The notes below the pieces were generated by a model. It did not search any database, had not been told where the DNA came from, and worked only from the letters and a program-made list of their open reading frames with translations. The position numbers and the translations under genes were made by a program. Positions 1 to 7,004 of a stretch of 20,382 nucleotides of DNA are shown here, piece by piece (position 1 is the stretch's first letter; each line of letters starts with the position of its first letter). The DNA is from Lysobacterales bacterium. GTDB taxonomy: Bacteria > Pseudomonadota > Gammaproteobacteria > Xanthomonadales > SZUA-36. The stretch lies in contig JAPHSB010000426.1 of the NCBI GenBank assembly GCA_026193295.1, positions 1 to 20,382 of the forward strand. The letters are read 5' to 3'.

Positions 1-150
1 TACGTCTTCCCGCGGCAACTCCAGGAACGCCAGCGCCTTGGTAACGGCGTTGAGAACGGCAAAATCACCGCAGCCCGGGCACCAGATCGGCTTGAGGTCG
101 GACTTGTACTCCTTGGGACCCGGCGGCCTGGAAGTTTGCGCGTGTTCCAT
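1..150 (-). CDS. korB: 2-oxoglutarate:ferredoxin oxidoreductase, beta subunit (N-terminal 50 codons, runs off the window)
   Basis: This is the thiamine-diphosphate-binding subunit that, with the alpha subunit, oxidatively decarboxylates 2-oxoglutarate to succinyl-CoA and reduces ferredoxin in the cytoplasm. Only the first 50 residues are present. They read MEHAQTSRPP followed by KPIWCPGCGDFAVLNA; the WCPGCGD motif is characteristic of the start of the beta subunit in this family and supplies a cysteine pair near the cofactor and iron-sulphur region. The ATG (150-148) lies two bases after the korA stop, and a GGAG is placed 6 bases upstream inside the korA 3' end, so the pair is almost certainly co-transcribed and coupled. 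The assignment to 2-oxoglutarate rather than pyruvate or another 2-oxoacid rests on the two-subunit layout and is an inference. Confidence 0.9.
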   Translation of the reverse strand, partial: MEHAQTSRPPGPKEYKSDLKPIWCPGCGDFAVLNAVTKALAFLELPREDV

Positions 151-152
151 GT

Positions 153-1889
153 TCAACTCCATTCCTCGATTTGCGCCACGATTTCGCCCGGCGTGATGGG
201 CAGCGGTCCCGGCCGCGCCAGGGTCCGGACTTCCGCGGTAATGTCGTACCAGGCCCGCAGATAAAGCAGGAACTGCCGGCCGTGGCTCTGCTCCAGCACC
301 AGCACCCGGCTCACGCCTGCGAGCGCGGCAGCCAGTTTTGCAGGACTGGCAGGCATCAACAGCCTGAGAGCGATGACCCTGGTTGCCTGCCCGTTCACGC
401 TCAGTCGCTCGGCCGCTTCGCGCGCTACCGCGGCGCTCGAACCCCAGGTCAGGATCGCGGTTTCGCCTTCGCCCCGAATATCCGCCCAGCAATCGCCGAA
501 GTCGAAATCCGCCAGCTTGCGCAATCGCTTGTCCAGCTGCGCCTGGTGATCGGCCGCGGCGGTAGACGGCTTGCCCCGCTGGTCGTGTTCAAGCCCGTCC
601 GCCACGTAGGTGCAGGACGGCGTACCCGGGATCGCCATCGGCGATACCCCGCTGGGCGTCAAGGCGTAGCGTTGATAGCCCTCAACGGGCCCGGCCTGCA
701 ACCGCGGCGGGATCTCAGGCAACTCGTATTGCGGCTCCGGGATCAGTACGCGGGACTGGGCCAGGTTCTGGTCAGTCAGCATGATCGCCACGGTCTGCAA
801 GGCCTCGGCCAGGCGCACCGACCACTCCGCGGTCAGGATGCAGTCGGCGTGATCGAGCGCGCCGAGCACCAGGTGCGGGGCGTCGCCGTGCATTCCGTAC
901 AGCGCCATGTTGAGATCGGCCTGCTCCGACTTGGTGGGAACACCCGTGGATGGCCCACCGCGCATTACGTCGACCACCACCGCGGGGATTTCGGCAGCCA
1001 CGGCCAGGCCCAGCCCCTCCAGCATCAGCGCCATACCGGGCCCGGAGGTAGCGGTCAGCGCGGGAACGCCACCAAAGGACGCGCCGATCACCATGTTGAT
1101 CGAGGCCAACTCGTCCTCGGCCTGCAGCAGGCTGCCGCCCAACTGCTCCAGCCGCGGCGCCAGCCACTCCAGCAGGTCGCTGGCCGGTGTGATCGGGTAA
1201 GCCGCGGCGAAACGGATACCGCCGCGCAGCGCACCCACGCCACAGCCTTCGTTACCGCTCAAGTCCCAGCGCGATCCGTCGAACGCCGGGCCGCTGTGTT
1301 CCGGCCGGGGCCGAGCCTCGCGCGCCTCCACGATCAATGGCTCGGTAAAGCCCCTGTCGAATGCCGCTCGGGAACCCTGGACAACCGCTTCCCCCTTGGC
1401 ATGGAATACGTGGTCGATCAGCCGGCCAGCCTCGTCCGGGCAGATGCCCAGCCAGTGCGACAGCAAGCCCAGCGCCACCATGTTCGGCCGCCCGGCGGGA
1501 ATATCCTTGGCCAGGGCCTTCATCGGCACCGGGATGATCTCGACGCCCAGCCCCTGGATCGCCTCCGGAATCTCACCGGCGTCCGGATCCGCAATGATCA
1601 GGCTATCGGGCCGCAGCGCGATCTCGTCGGCAAAGCGCTCGGCATTCTGCCAGTCCAGCGCCAATAGCAGGTCGAAGGCGTCGTTCATGCACTCGACCGG
1701 GCAGTGGCTGATGCGCACCAGGGCAGCCGCTTCGCCGCCGCGGATCTGGGGTCCGAAGGAGCGGCGCATCATGCCGAAGCAGCCATTATTGCCCGCCAGG
1801 CTGAGCAGCAGTTCACCGGCCGTAATGGCGCCCGCCCCACCGGAGCCGGTAATGGCGAGGGAAATGTCGCAGGAATGGGCTGGTTTCAT
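153..1889 (-). CDS. korA: 2-oxoglutarate:ferredoxin oxidoreductase, fused gamma-alpha subunit
   Basis: The 578-residue protein carries an N-terminal gamma (POR_C-type) domain at about residues 1-190, with GSGGAGAITAGELLL and the RGGEAAA segment. The alpha pyrimidine-binding domain follows from about residue 210, with AAAYPITPASDLLEW, and then the transketolase C-like domain near the end. This gamma-alpha fusion partnered with a short beta subunit is the usual architecture of two-subunit KorAB enzymes, which feed electrons from the TCA-cycle 2-oxoglutarate step into ferredoxin. The start ATG at 1889 gives a complete gamma domain. No good Shine-Dalgarno sequence is visible before it. korB follows two bases downstream. 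Substrate specificity (2-oxoglutarate versus another 2-oxoacid) cannot be proven from sequence alone. Confidence 0.9.
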   Translation of the reverse strand: MKPAHSCDISLAITGSGGAGAITAGELLLSLAGNNGCFGMMRRSFGPQIRGGEAAALVRISHCPVECMNDAFDLLLALDWQNAERFADEIALRPDSLIIADPDAGEIPEAIQGLGVEIIPVPMKALAKDIPAGRPNMVALGLLSHWLGICPDEAGRLIDHVFHAKGEAVVQGSRAAFDRGFTEPLIVEAREARPRPEHSGPAFDGSRWDLSGNEGCGVGALRGGIRFAAAYPITPASDLLEWLAPRLEQLGGSLLQAEDELASINMVIGASFGGVPALTATSGPGMALMLEGLGLAVAAEIPAVVVDVMRGGPSTGVPTKSEQADLNMALYGMHGDAPHLVLGALDHADCILTAEWSVRLAEALQTVAIMLTDQNLAQSRVLIPEPQYELPEIPPRLQAGPVEGYQRYALTPSGVSPMAIPGTPSCTYVADGLEHDQRGKPSTAAADHQAQLDKRLRKLADFDFGDCWADIRGEGETAILTWGSSAAVAREAAERLSVNGQATRVIALRLLMPASPAKLAAALAGVSRVLVLEQSHGRQFLLYLRAWYDITAEVRTLARPGPLPITPGEIVAQIEEWS

Positions 1890-1919
1890 CGATCGGGATT
1901 GCCGTTGCCGGGACGAGAC

Positions 1920-1950
1920 ATTATCCGTGATCAGAGCCGGCCATGCACAA
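1920..1950 (-). promoter_or_regulatory. Candidate sigma-70 promoter for korAB
   Basis: Reading the minus strand, TTGTGC (1950-1945) and GATAAT (1925-1920) are separated by 19 bases. The -10 matches the consensus at five of six positions; the -35 and the long spacer are weak. The predicted start would leave a leader of roughly 24 bases before korA. Confidence 0.3.
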
Positions 1951-1960
1951 CAGCCGCCAA

Positions 1961-1989
1961 CAAAAAGCCGCCACTGAGTAGGGCGGCTT
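1961..1989 (-). terminator. Rho-independent terminator of the DUF3313-like gene
   Basis: Reading the minus strand, a perfect 8-bp stem AAGCCGCC / GGCGGCTT (1989-1982 with 1972-1965) encloses a 9-base loop and runs directly into a T5 tract (1966-1962). It starts about 20 bases after the stop codon at 2010 and separates this gene from korA downstream. Confidence 0.88.
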
Positions 1990-2009
1990 CAGGTACCGTC
2001 CGGGCCGGC

Positions 2010-2624
2010 TTACTTGCCGTGGACTTTGTCCATGGCGCCGCGCAGCCGCTTGCCAAAACTGGTGAACATCACTTCGATATTCGATACGTTATTGGCCCGC
2101 GTGAACTCGGTGTATTTCTCGCCCACGGCCTTGTCGCCCTCGATCAGCAGCAGCAACTCGCGGGTCGTCGAATCCCGCAGCTCCACGCGCCCGGTGACTT
2201 CTCCGGAACCCAGCGTCGTCACCACGTGCCCCTCGAGCGCCGGGTCACCGCCGGGCTTCAGCCAGGGCGTGATGCTGAGCAGTTCCACCTCGACCTCGAC
2301 CACGCCTCTGCCGGGTGCGTACACCAGCGGATAGCCGTCGTTGCCGCTGAGCTGTTCGTTCATCACATCCCGGAAAATGGCCTGGATGCCCTGCAGGTCC
2401 TGGATTTCCAGTGACCAGTCAGAGGGATCGTCCTGTGCATAGGCCGGCTTGATCACCTGGACGTTGTCTACATTCAACGGACGAACCAGGAACATGTTGT
2501 ACTTCTGCCAGTCTACGCCTTGCTTGACCCACGTCGGTTCCACCTGGGCAAGGGCAGTCGATGCGAAAAACATCGCGAGAAGCCCGACGAGCACACTGCC
2601 GCGATTCAAAAAACCTGATTTCAT
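2010..2624 (-). CDS. Exported DUF3313-like protein
   Basis: The protein has 204 residues and a clear Sec signal peptide (MKSGFLNRGS, hydrophobic core VLVGLLAMFFA, cleavage near STALA/QV). The mature part is a mixed alpha/beta domain with features like those of DUF3313: an early segment YNMFLVRPLNV, a central hydrophobic strand GVVEVEVELLSITPW, and a late GRVELRDSTTRELLLLIEGDK strand-turn-strand. No enzymatic motif is visible, and no lipobox cysteine, so it is predicted to be a soluble periplasmic protein. The ATG at 2624 was chosen because AAGGAG lies 7 bases before it and it opens the signal peptide; the frame stays open further upstream without such support. It is a single-gene unit ended by its own terminator. 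The family assignment is by resemblance only and the function is unknown. Confidence 0.75.
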   Translation of the reverse strand: MKSGFLNRGSVLVGLLAMFFASTALAQVEPTWVKQGVDWQKYNMFLVRPLNVDNVQVIKPAYAQDDPSDWSLEIQDLQGIQAIFRDVMNEQLSGNDGYPLVYAPGRGVVEVEVELLSITPWLKPGGDPALEGHVVTTLGSGEVTGRVELRDSTTRELLLLIEGDKAVGEKYTEFTRANNVSNIEVMFTSFGKRLRGAMDKVHGK

Positions 2625-2682
2625 TGCTTGCTCCTTTCGATACAGCGCTGGTTTCGAGCCTGTCCGCGCAGGCCGGCTTGTA

Positions 2683-2691
2683 ACTATAACA
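2683..2691 (-). promoter_or_regulatory. Candidate extended -10 promoter of the DUF3313-like gene
   Basis: The minus strand reads TG-T-TATAGT (2691-2683), an extended -10 element about 60 bases upstream of the start codon. No convincing -35 is seen, which is tolerated for extended -10 promoters. Confidence 0.35.
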
Positions 2692-2728
2692 CCAGCTTCG
2701 CCGATCGGGGATGCGCAGCAATTAGATT

Positions 2729-2734
2729 TATAAT
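2729..2734 (+). promoter_or_regulatory. Consensus -10 box abutting the antiporter start codon
   Basis: A perfect TATAAT lies six bases before the ATG at 2740. Transcription would be expected to begin at or within a base or two of the start codon, giving a leaderless message. No -35 match is seen around 2706-2711. Confidence 0.4.
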
Positions 2735-2739
2735 GAAGC

Positions 2740-3939
2740 ATGCACCTGAGCGAACCGCCCATTCTGCTGACCCTGGGGCTGCTGTTCCTGCTCGGACTGG
2801 CGGCTGACCTGGTCGGTCGGCACACCTTCGTTCCCCGGGTAACGCTACTCATACTGGTCGGGCTGGCGGTGGGCCCTGTCGGTTTCGACTTACTGCCCGA
2901 GGCGCTGGTGCGCGACTGGTTTCCTCCGATGACCATCGTGGCTCTGTCTCTGATCGGCTTCCTGCTGGGCGAGAAGCTATCGATCGCCGAGCTTCGGGCT
3001 CACGGACGGATGGTCATTGGTATCACCGTCGCCGAAACCACCCTGGCACTGCTGGCGGTGGCGCTTGCGCTGCTGGCCATCGGCGTCCACCCGATCGCGG
3101 CGCTGCTGTTGGCGGGCATCGCCGCGGCCAGTGCGCCCGCGGCGACGTTCGACGTCGTCCGGGAGTGCGGCATCAAGGGCGAATTTACGGATACCCTGCT
3201 GGCGGTCGTGGCCCTCGACGACGCGGTGGCCTTGCTGCTGTTTTCGGTGATGCTGGCGGCGGCCTCCATGGTCGGAGGGAACCACCTGGTGATGTCCAGC
3301 GTGATGGGCGGTCTCCAGGAGATTGGCGGCAGCCTCCTGCTCGGGGCGGTGCTCGGTGTGCCGATGGCTTACTTGACCGGGCGGATACGGCCCGGGGAAC
3401 CCACCCTGGCCGAGGCCATGGGCTTCGTCCTGCTGTGCGGTGGCCTCGCCACCTGGCTGGATCTGTCCCCCGTGCTCTGCGCCATGGTCATGGGCAGCGT
3501 GGTGGCGAGCCTGGCCAAGCATCACGACCGCCCGTTTCACGCCATCGAGGACGTCGAGTGGCCGTTCCTGATCCTCTTTTTCATCCTGGCCGGAGCGTCC
3601 GCGCACGCGGACGCCCTGCTGCTCGTCAGCGGTATTACCGCGGTTTACATGCTCAGCCGTTGTACCGGCACCTACATCGGCGCGTGGCTGGGCGGTACCT
3701 GGGTCGGCGCCAGCCCGGCGGTGCGCAAGTGGATGGGCCTGTGCCTGTTTCCACAGGCCGGGGTTGCGCTGGGCATGGCGCTGATGGCGGCTCAACGGTT
3801 TCCGGAGTACGAACCGTTCCTGCTGCCGGTCGTCCTGGCGTCGACCATCATCTATGAAATCACCGCTCCGGCCATCACGCGCAGGGCCTTGCAGGCCTCC
3901 CAGGCGCAGTTGCCCGATCAGGCTGCGGCAGGCCCTTAG
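2740..3939 (+). CDS. CPA-type monovalent cation:proton antiporter
   Basis: This 399-residue integral inner-membrane protein has about 11-13 hydrophobic segments and belongs to the Na+/H+ exchanger fold (PF00999-like). It would exchange Na+ or K+ for protons. The segment LLAVVALDDAVALLLF carries a paired aspartate (D160-D161) in the position of the ion-binding Asp-Asp of electrogenic antiporters such as NapA. SAPAATFDVVRE (about 131-142) matches the conserved crossing helix before it. There is no C-terminal TrkA-N or TrkA-C regulatory domain; the protein ends just after the last helix, so it is not a Kef-type channel with a ligand-gating domain. The ATG at 2740 has no Shine-Dalgarno sequence but follows a consensus -10 directly. 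The gene is divergent from the DUF3313-like gene and converges on the sugar dehydrogenase gene. The transported cation is not predictable. Confidence 0.87.
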   Translation: MHLSEPPILLTLGLLFLLGLAADLVGRHTFVPRVTLLILVGLAVGPVGFDLLPEALVRDWFPPMTIVALSLIGFLLGEKLSIAELRAHGRMVIGITVAETTLALLAVALALLAIGVHPIAALLLAGIAAASAPAATFDVVRECGIKGEFTDTLLAVVALDDAVALLLFSVMLAAASMVGGNHLVMSSVMGGLQEIGGSLLLGAVLGVPMAYLTGRIRPGEPTLAEAMGFVLLCGGLATWLDLSPVLCAMVMGSVVASLAKHHDRPFHAIEDVEWPFLILFFILAGASAHADALLLVSGITAVYMLSRCTGTYIGAWLGGTWVGASPAVRKWMGLCLFPQAGVALGMALMAAQRFPEYEPFLLPVVLASTIIYEITAPAITRRALQASQAQLPDQAAAGP

Positions 3940-4054
3940 CGCAGCGCCTCGTAACGATCGCGGAACAAGCGGTCGAACCGCCCTTGCGCAGGGAGACGAT
4001 GACCCGCAGGTTGCCGGCCAATGCGGCTTCACTCATCTCCGCTACAGTCCACTG
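3940..4054. other. Convergent intergenic gap with a small hairpin and a possible broken minor reading frame
   Basis: The 115 bases between two converging stop codons contain a short perfect hairpin GCGGT-CGA-ACCGC (3969-3981) with no T tract. On the minus strand an ATG at 4036 opens MSEAALAGNLRVIVSLRKG. One base insertion would join it to the other-frame reading FDRLFRDRYEALR and a TAA at 3939-3941. No family is recognised. Confidence 0.35.
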
Positions 4055-5137
4055 TCAGTCAGTCCCTGCCGGGGTGACACGCACGATGCGATCCGGCACG
4101 AGCACATAGAGCGCGCCCTCGGGACCCACGCGCACGTCGCGGACGCGGGCGTTCAGATCTTCGAACAAGACCTCCTCGCCGACCACCTGGCCGCCCGAGA
4201 GATCGATTCGACGCACATCGTGGTCCACCAGGGTGCCCAGCAACAGGTCGCCCTGCCAGGCGGGAAACAGATCGCCCGCGTAGACGCTGAGCCCGGACGG
4301 AGCAATCGACGGGACCCAGTATTTTTCAGGCTGAGCCATACCTTGCCACTCGGTGTGGGGCGAGATCACCGCACCGCTGTAGTCCACCCCATGGGTAATC
4401 GCCGGCCAGCCATAGTTGGTCCCTGCTTCGATACGGTTCAGCTCGTCACCGCCGCGCGGCCCGTGTTCGTGCAGCCAGATGTCACCCCGCGCGCTGATGG
4501 CCAGACCCTGCGGGTTGCGGTGCCCATAACTGAAAATGTACGGCGAACCGGGAAACGGATTGCCCGTCGCCGCGCTGCCGTCGTCGTTCATGCGCAGGAC
4601 CTTGCCGAGGCCGCTGTCCACGTCCTGGGCGGCTTCGCGGTAATCGAAGCCGTCGCCGGTGGTCAGCAGCAGGGTGCCGTCCGGCAGAAAAGCGAGGCGG
4701 CCACCGTAGTGAACCGCGGTGTCCTTACGCGTGAAGTTACGGAAGACAACCTCGACATCTTCCAGTGCGTCACCCACCAGTCGCCCGCGGGCGACGGCCG
4801 TGCCGTTGTCGCCGGGCGCACCTTCGGCATAACTCAGATAGACGAGCCGATTGCTGGTGAATTGCGGGTGGGGCACAACGTCGAACAGCCCGCCCTGCCC
4901 GGCAAAATACACCGCCGGCACGTTGGCGATGGGCTCGCCCACCTCGCCAGTTGGACCGATGCGGCGCAGCGAGCCGCCCAGTTCGGTCACCAGGGCCGAA
5001 CCATCCGGCAGGAAGGCCAGGCTCCAGGGTAACTCGAGCCCTCCGGCCCAGGCATCCAGGCGGTAATCGGCTGTCAGTGAAGAACTCGCCATGCCAAGCG
5101 TGAGTAGGGCAGCCAATGCGGTGTGAATGGCTTTCAT
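4055..5137 (-). CDS. Exported PQQ-dependent sugar dehydrogenase (soluble aldose dehydrogenase type)
   Basis: The 360-residue protein begins with a Sec signal (MKAIHTALAALLTLGMASSS) followed by a six-bladed beta-propeller of the glucose/sorbosone dehydrogenase family (PF07995-like). Members use pyrroloquinoline quinone and Ca2+ to oxidise aldoses in the periplasm. Diagnostic segments are LELPWSLAFLPDG (34-46), AVHYGGRLAFLPDG (141-154, with His143 where the catalytic histidine is expected), IFSYGHRNPQGLA (201-213) and LHEHGPRGGDELN (222-234). The length matches the YliI/Asd subgroup. The ATG at 5137 is preceded by GGAGG at good spacing; the frame is open upstream without support. No PQQ biosynthesis genes are in this window, so the cofactor must come from elsewhere in the genome or from outside. 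The sugar substrate is unknown. Confidence 0.88.
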   Translation of the reverse strand: MKAIHTALAALLTLGMASSSLTADYRLDAWAGGLELPWSLAFLPDGSALVTELGGSLRRIGPTGEVGEPIANVPAVYFAGQGGLFDVVPHPQFTSNRLVYLSYAEGAPGDNGTAVARGRLVGDALEDVEVVFRNFTRKDTAVHYGGRLAFLPDGTLLLTTGDGFDYREAAQDVDSGLGKVLRMNDDGSAATGNPFPGSPYIFSYGHRNPQGLAISARGDIWLHEHGPRGGDELNRIEAGTNYGWPAITHGVDYSGAVISPHTEWQGMAQPEKYWVPSIAPSGLSVYAGDLFPAWQGDLLLGTLVDHDVRRIDLSGGQVVGEEVLFEDLNARVRDVRVGPEGALYVLVPDRIVRVTPAGTD

Positions 5138-5208
5138 CGATCGCCTCCGGGGTGCCTTTTCGGCAGATTCCGGTATGCTAGCCCTGCCGTTCGCGGGAAA
5201 GCAAACAA

Positions 5209-5682
5209 ATGGACACGCGCGTTTCGACCATCTACTTCTTGACCAGGCGCCTCGGGGCATGGCTGTTGGCTGTAGCGGTGGCCTATGTATTGGCGTCCGC
5301 CACCGCCACGCAGTCGGTGATCGGCAGTCTCGCCGGCATGGGCGTGGACGTGCAGCCGGGCGTTCGTCTGCAAATGACGCTGAGCGACATCGTTGGCATG
5401 GCCAACATGTTCCTGCCGATGGTGGCGTTCGCGCTGCTGATGGCCTTCATGACTGCCGCGCTGCTGTGCCGCTGGCTGGCCCGCTGGCGCCTGCCGCTGT
5501 ATGCGGTGGCCGGCGGTGCCGCACTGATCACGATTCACCTGATCCTGCACCTCGCCTTCGGGCTGACGCCGATTGCCATTGCCCGGACGGCCGGCGGCCT
5601 GCTGCTGCAGGGCCTGGCCGGCGCCACCGGCGGCGTCTGCTACCTCCTGCTGATCAGGCGCCAGGCCATTGAAGACTGGTGA
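5209..5682 (+). CDS. Small polytopic membrane protein of unknown function
   Basis: This 157-residue protein has about four hydrophobic helices: near residues 13-33, 63-88, 94-116 and 124-148. A short basic N-terminus (MDTRVSTIYFLTRRLG) precedes the first, and a polar loop of about 25 residues (TQSVIGSL to LQMTLSDI) lies between helices one and two. It ends with a charged tail (RRQAIEDW). No catalytic or ligand motif is recognised. It is divergent from the sugar dehydrogenase gene (71 bases between starts), so their promoters must share that gap. The start is preceded only by a weak GGGAAAG. Codon use looks like that of its neighbours and it appears to be a genuine conserved gene, but no function can be given. 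Confidence 0.75.
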   Translation: MDTRVSTIYFLTRRLGAWLLAVAVAYVLASATATQSVIGSLAGMGVDVQPGVRLQMTLSDIVGMANMFLPMVAFALLMAFMTAALLCRWLARWRLPLYAVAGGAALITIHLILHLAFGLTPIAIARTAGGLLLQGLAGATGGVCYLLLIRRQAIEDW

Positions 5683-5684
5683 TG

Positions 5685-5704
5685 GGCGCGGCGGCGGCCG
5701 CGCC
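5685..5704. terminator. GC-rich hairpin after the membrane-protein gene
   Basis: A perfect 8-bp stem GGCGCGGC / GCCGCGCC with a 4-base loop begins 2 bases after the stop codon at 5682. There is no T tract, so it is at best a pause or partial terminator. Confidence 0.3.
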
Positions 5705-5727
5705 GGCTAGACCTCCCCGCGCACCGG

Positions 5728-5736
5728 TGCAATAAT
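5728..5736 (+). promoter_or_regulatory. Candidate extended -10 element for the acyltransferase
   Basis: TG-C-AATAAT lies about 100 bases before the acyltransferase ATG. It is AT-rich in an otherwise GC-rich gap. No clear -35 is seen. Confidence 0.3.
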
Positions 5737-5837
5737 TTGGCTGTACGGCTGAACGTGCGACCCACCGGCCTCTCCACGGGAACGTCCTCATCTCAACGCT
5801 CACCACCATCACAGACACCGCCAAGGGCTGCACGGCC

Positions 5838-6728
5838 ATGCTGGCCATCGCCGTCAACACCATCGTGCTGTGCCTGACCCTGTGCATCCTGGCGATCCCG
5901 AAGTGGCTGGCGCCGACGGAATCCGTGCGCGACTTCTTCCGCCGGGAACTGGCCAAAATCGCCGAACTCTGGATCTCGATAAACAACTTCGTCCTGTCGA
6001 TGTACCGAAACACCGAATGGGACCTCGAGATTCCCGAGGATCTCGACCGCAAGGGCTGTTACCTGGTCAGCTGCAACCATCGTTCCTGGGTGGACATCCT
6101 GGTGCTGCAGCGCTGCTTCAATCGCCGCCTGCCCTTGCTGCGGTTCTTCCTGAAGCGCGAACTGATCCGGGTGCCTTTCCTCGGCATGGCGTGGTGGGCG
6201 CTGGATTTTCCATTCATGCGCCGCGATTCGAAGGCCGAACTGGCCCGGCGTCCCGGCTTGAAAGGACGCGACCTGGAAAATGCGCGCAAGGCCTGCGAAA
6301 AGTTCCGCAATATCCCGGTCGCCATGATGAATTTTCCGGAGGGAACGCGCTTTTCCGTCAGCAAGCGCGACAAGGGCCGCTCACCCTTCCGGAACCTGCT
6401 GCTGCCGCGCATCGGCGGCATGGGCCAGGTGCTGTACGCACTGGGCGACCAACTCGAAGCGCTGATCGACGTGACCATCGTTTATCCGCAGGATGATCCC
6501 GCTGCCCGGGCGCCGACCTTCTGGGACCTGCTGACAGGCCATGTCCCGCGGATCGTGGCGCGCGCCGAGCAGCGCGAAATCCCACGCAGCCTGCTGGGCC
6601 GGGATTTCCGGTCCGATCCGCAGTTTCGCAGGGACCTGGAAGCCTGGATGATGGGGATGTGGGCGGAGAAGGATACGCTGATCGATCAACTCCAGTCCCC
6701 GCATCCGCTCACCCCGGAAACAGCCTGA
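5838..6728 (+). CDS. YihG-like 1-acyl-glycerol-3-phosphate acyltransferase family protein
   Basis: The 296-residue protein has an N-terminal hydrophobic helix (about residues 2-20) and a PlsC-type acyltransferase domain. The catalytic block I is NHRSWVD (80-86, with the His81/Asp86 pair), block II lies around the FFLKRELIRVPFLG segment (103-116), and block III is NFPEGTRF (165-172). This fits a membrane-associated enzyme that transfers a fatty acyl group to lysophosphatidic acid or a similar acceptor in phospholipid synthesis. The sequence around the blocks is closest to the YihG type rather than the shorter PlsC type. The frame is open back to about 5736, and the upstream codons (ITDTAKGCTA) look protein-like. 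No in-frame ATG, GTG or TTG exists there, so ATG 5838 is used, though it lacks a good Shine-Dalgarno sequence. The acceptor lipid is not predictable. Confidence 0.87.
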   Translation: MLAIAVNTIVLCLTLCILAIPKWLAPTESVRDFFRRELAKIAELWISINNFVLSMYRNTEWDLEIPEDLDRKGCYLVSCNHRSWVDILVLQRCFNRRLPLLRFFLKRELIRVPFLGMAWWALDFPFMRRDSKAELARRPGLKGRDLENARKACEKFRNIPVAMMNFPEGTRFSVSKRDKGRSPFRNLLLPRIGGMGQVLYALGDQLEALIDVTIVYPQDDPAARAPTFWDLLTGHVPRIVARAEQREIPRSLLGRDFRSDPQFRRDLEAWMMGMWAEKDTLIDQLQSPHPLTPETA

Positions 6729-6736
6729 GACGCGGG

Positions 6737-6883
6737 TTACTCTCTGAATCTGCGTTGGTCTTTCCCCTGGCTCGAATCCCAGGCGAACTTGCGCCGTTTC
6801 GAACTCCACGGCATGCCGATTATGTAAACCAGAGCGGCCATGAGAATGCCGAGAAACGTGTAAACAATCGCGTATCTGATCAT
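6737..6883 (-). CDS. 48-residue single-span membrane peptide
   Basis: The peptide has one strongly hydrophobic helix (about residues 3-24, AIVYTFLGILMAALVYIIG) followed by a basic, polar tail (SSKRRKFAW to RRFRE). The topology is probably N-out or N-in single span with the charged tail in the cytoplasm. The evidence that it is real is its ribosome-binding site: GGGAGGT is set 6-8 bases before the ATG at 6883, one of the strongest in the window. It lies 121 bases downstream of the VWA gene on the same strand and 8 bases from the converging acyltransferase stop. The longer frame that opens at 6946 has no such site. No homologous family is recognised. Confidence 0.6.
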   Translation of the reverse strand: MIRYAIVYTFLGILMAALVYIIGMPWSSKRRKFAWDSSQGKDQRRFRE

Positions 6884-7004
6884 CTTCAGACCTCCCTTCA
6901 GGTTGGGTCCGACTATGATTACAGCATCCGGTTTTAGAGCATCCACACTAAAAACTGGTCAAAAATTGAGCAGCAGGTGCCTGCCGAAAAGCGCAAAAAT
7001 GCTG

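Noticed and set aside
171..1667. Long plus-strand open frame (498 codons) opposite korA
   Set aside because: It is Arg/Gln/His-rich, has no domain and mirrors a clear korA gene; an artefact of high GC on the antisense strand.
2977..4032. Minus-strand open frame opposite the antiporter
   Set aside because: Low-complexity Gln/His/Arg-rich translation antisense to a clear membrane-protein gene.
3854..5032. Plus-strand open frame opposite the sugar dehydrogenase
   Set aside because: Antisense shadow of a propeller protein with strong motifs; no domain of its own.
6950..7004. Intrinsic terminator after the VWA gene
   Set aside because: Several T5 runs and short inverted repeats are present on the minus strand, but no stem of adequate length directly precedes a T run.
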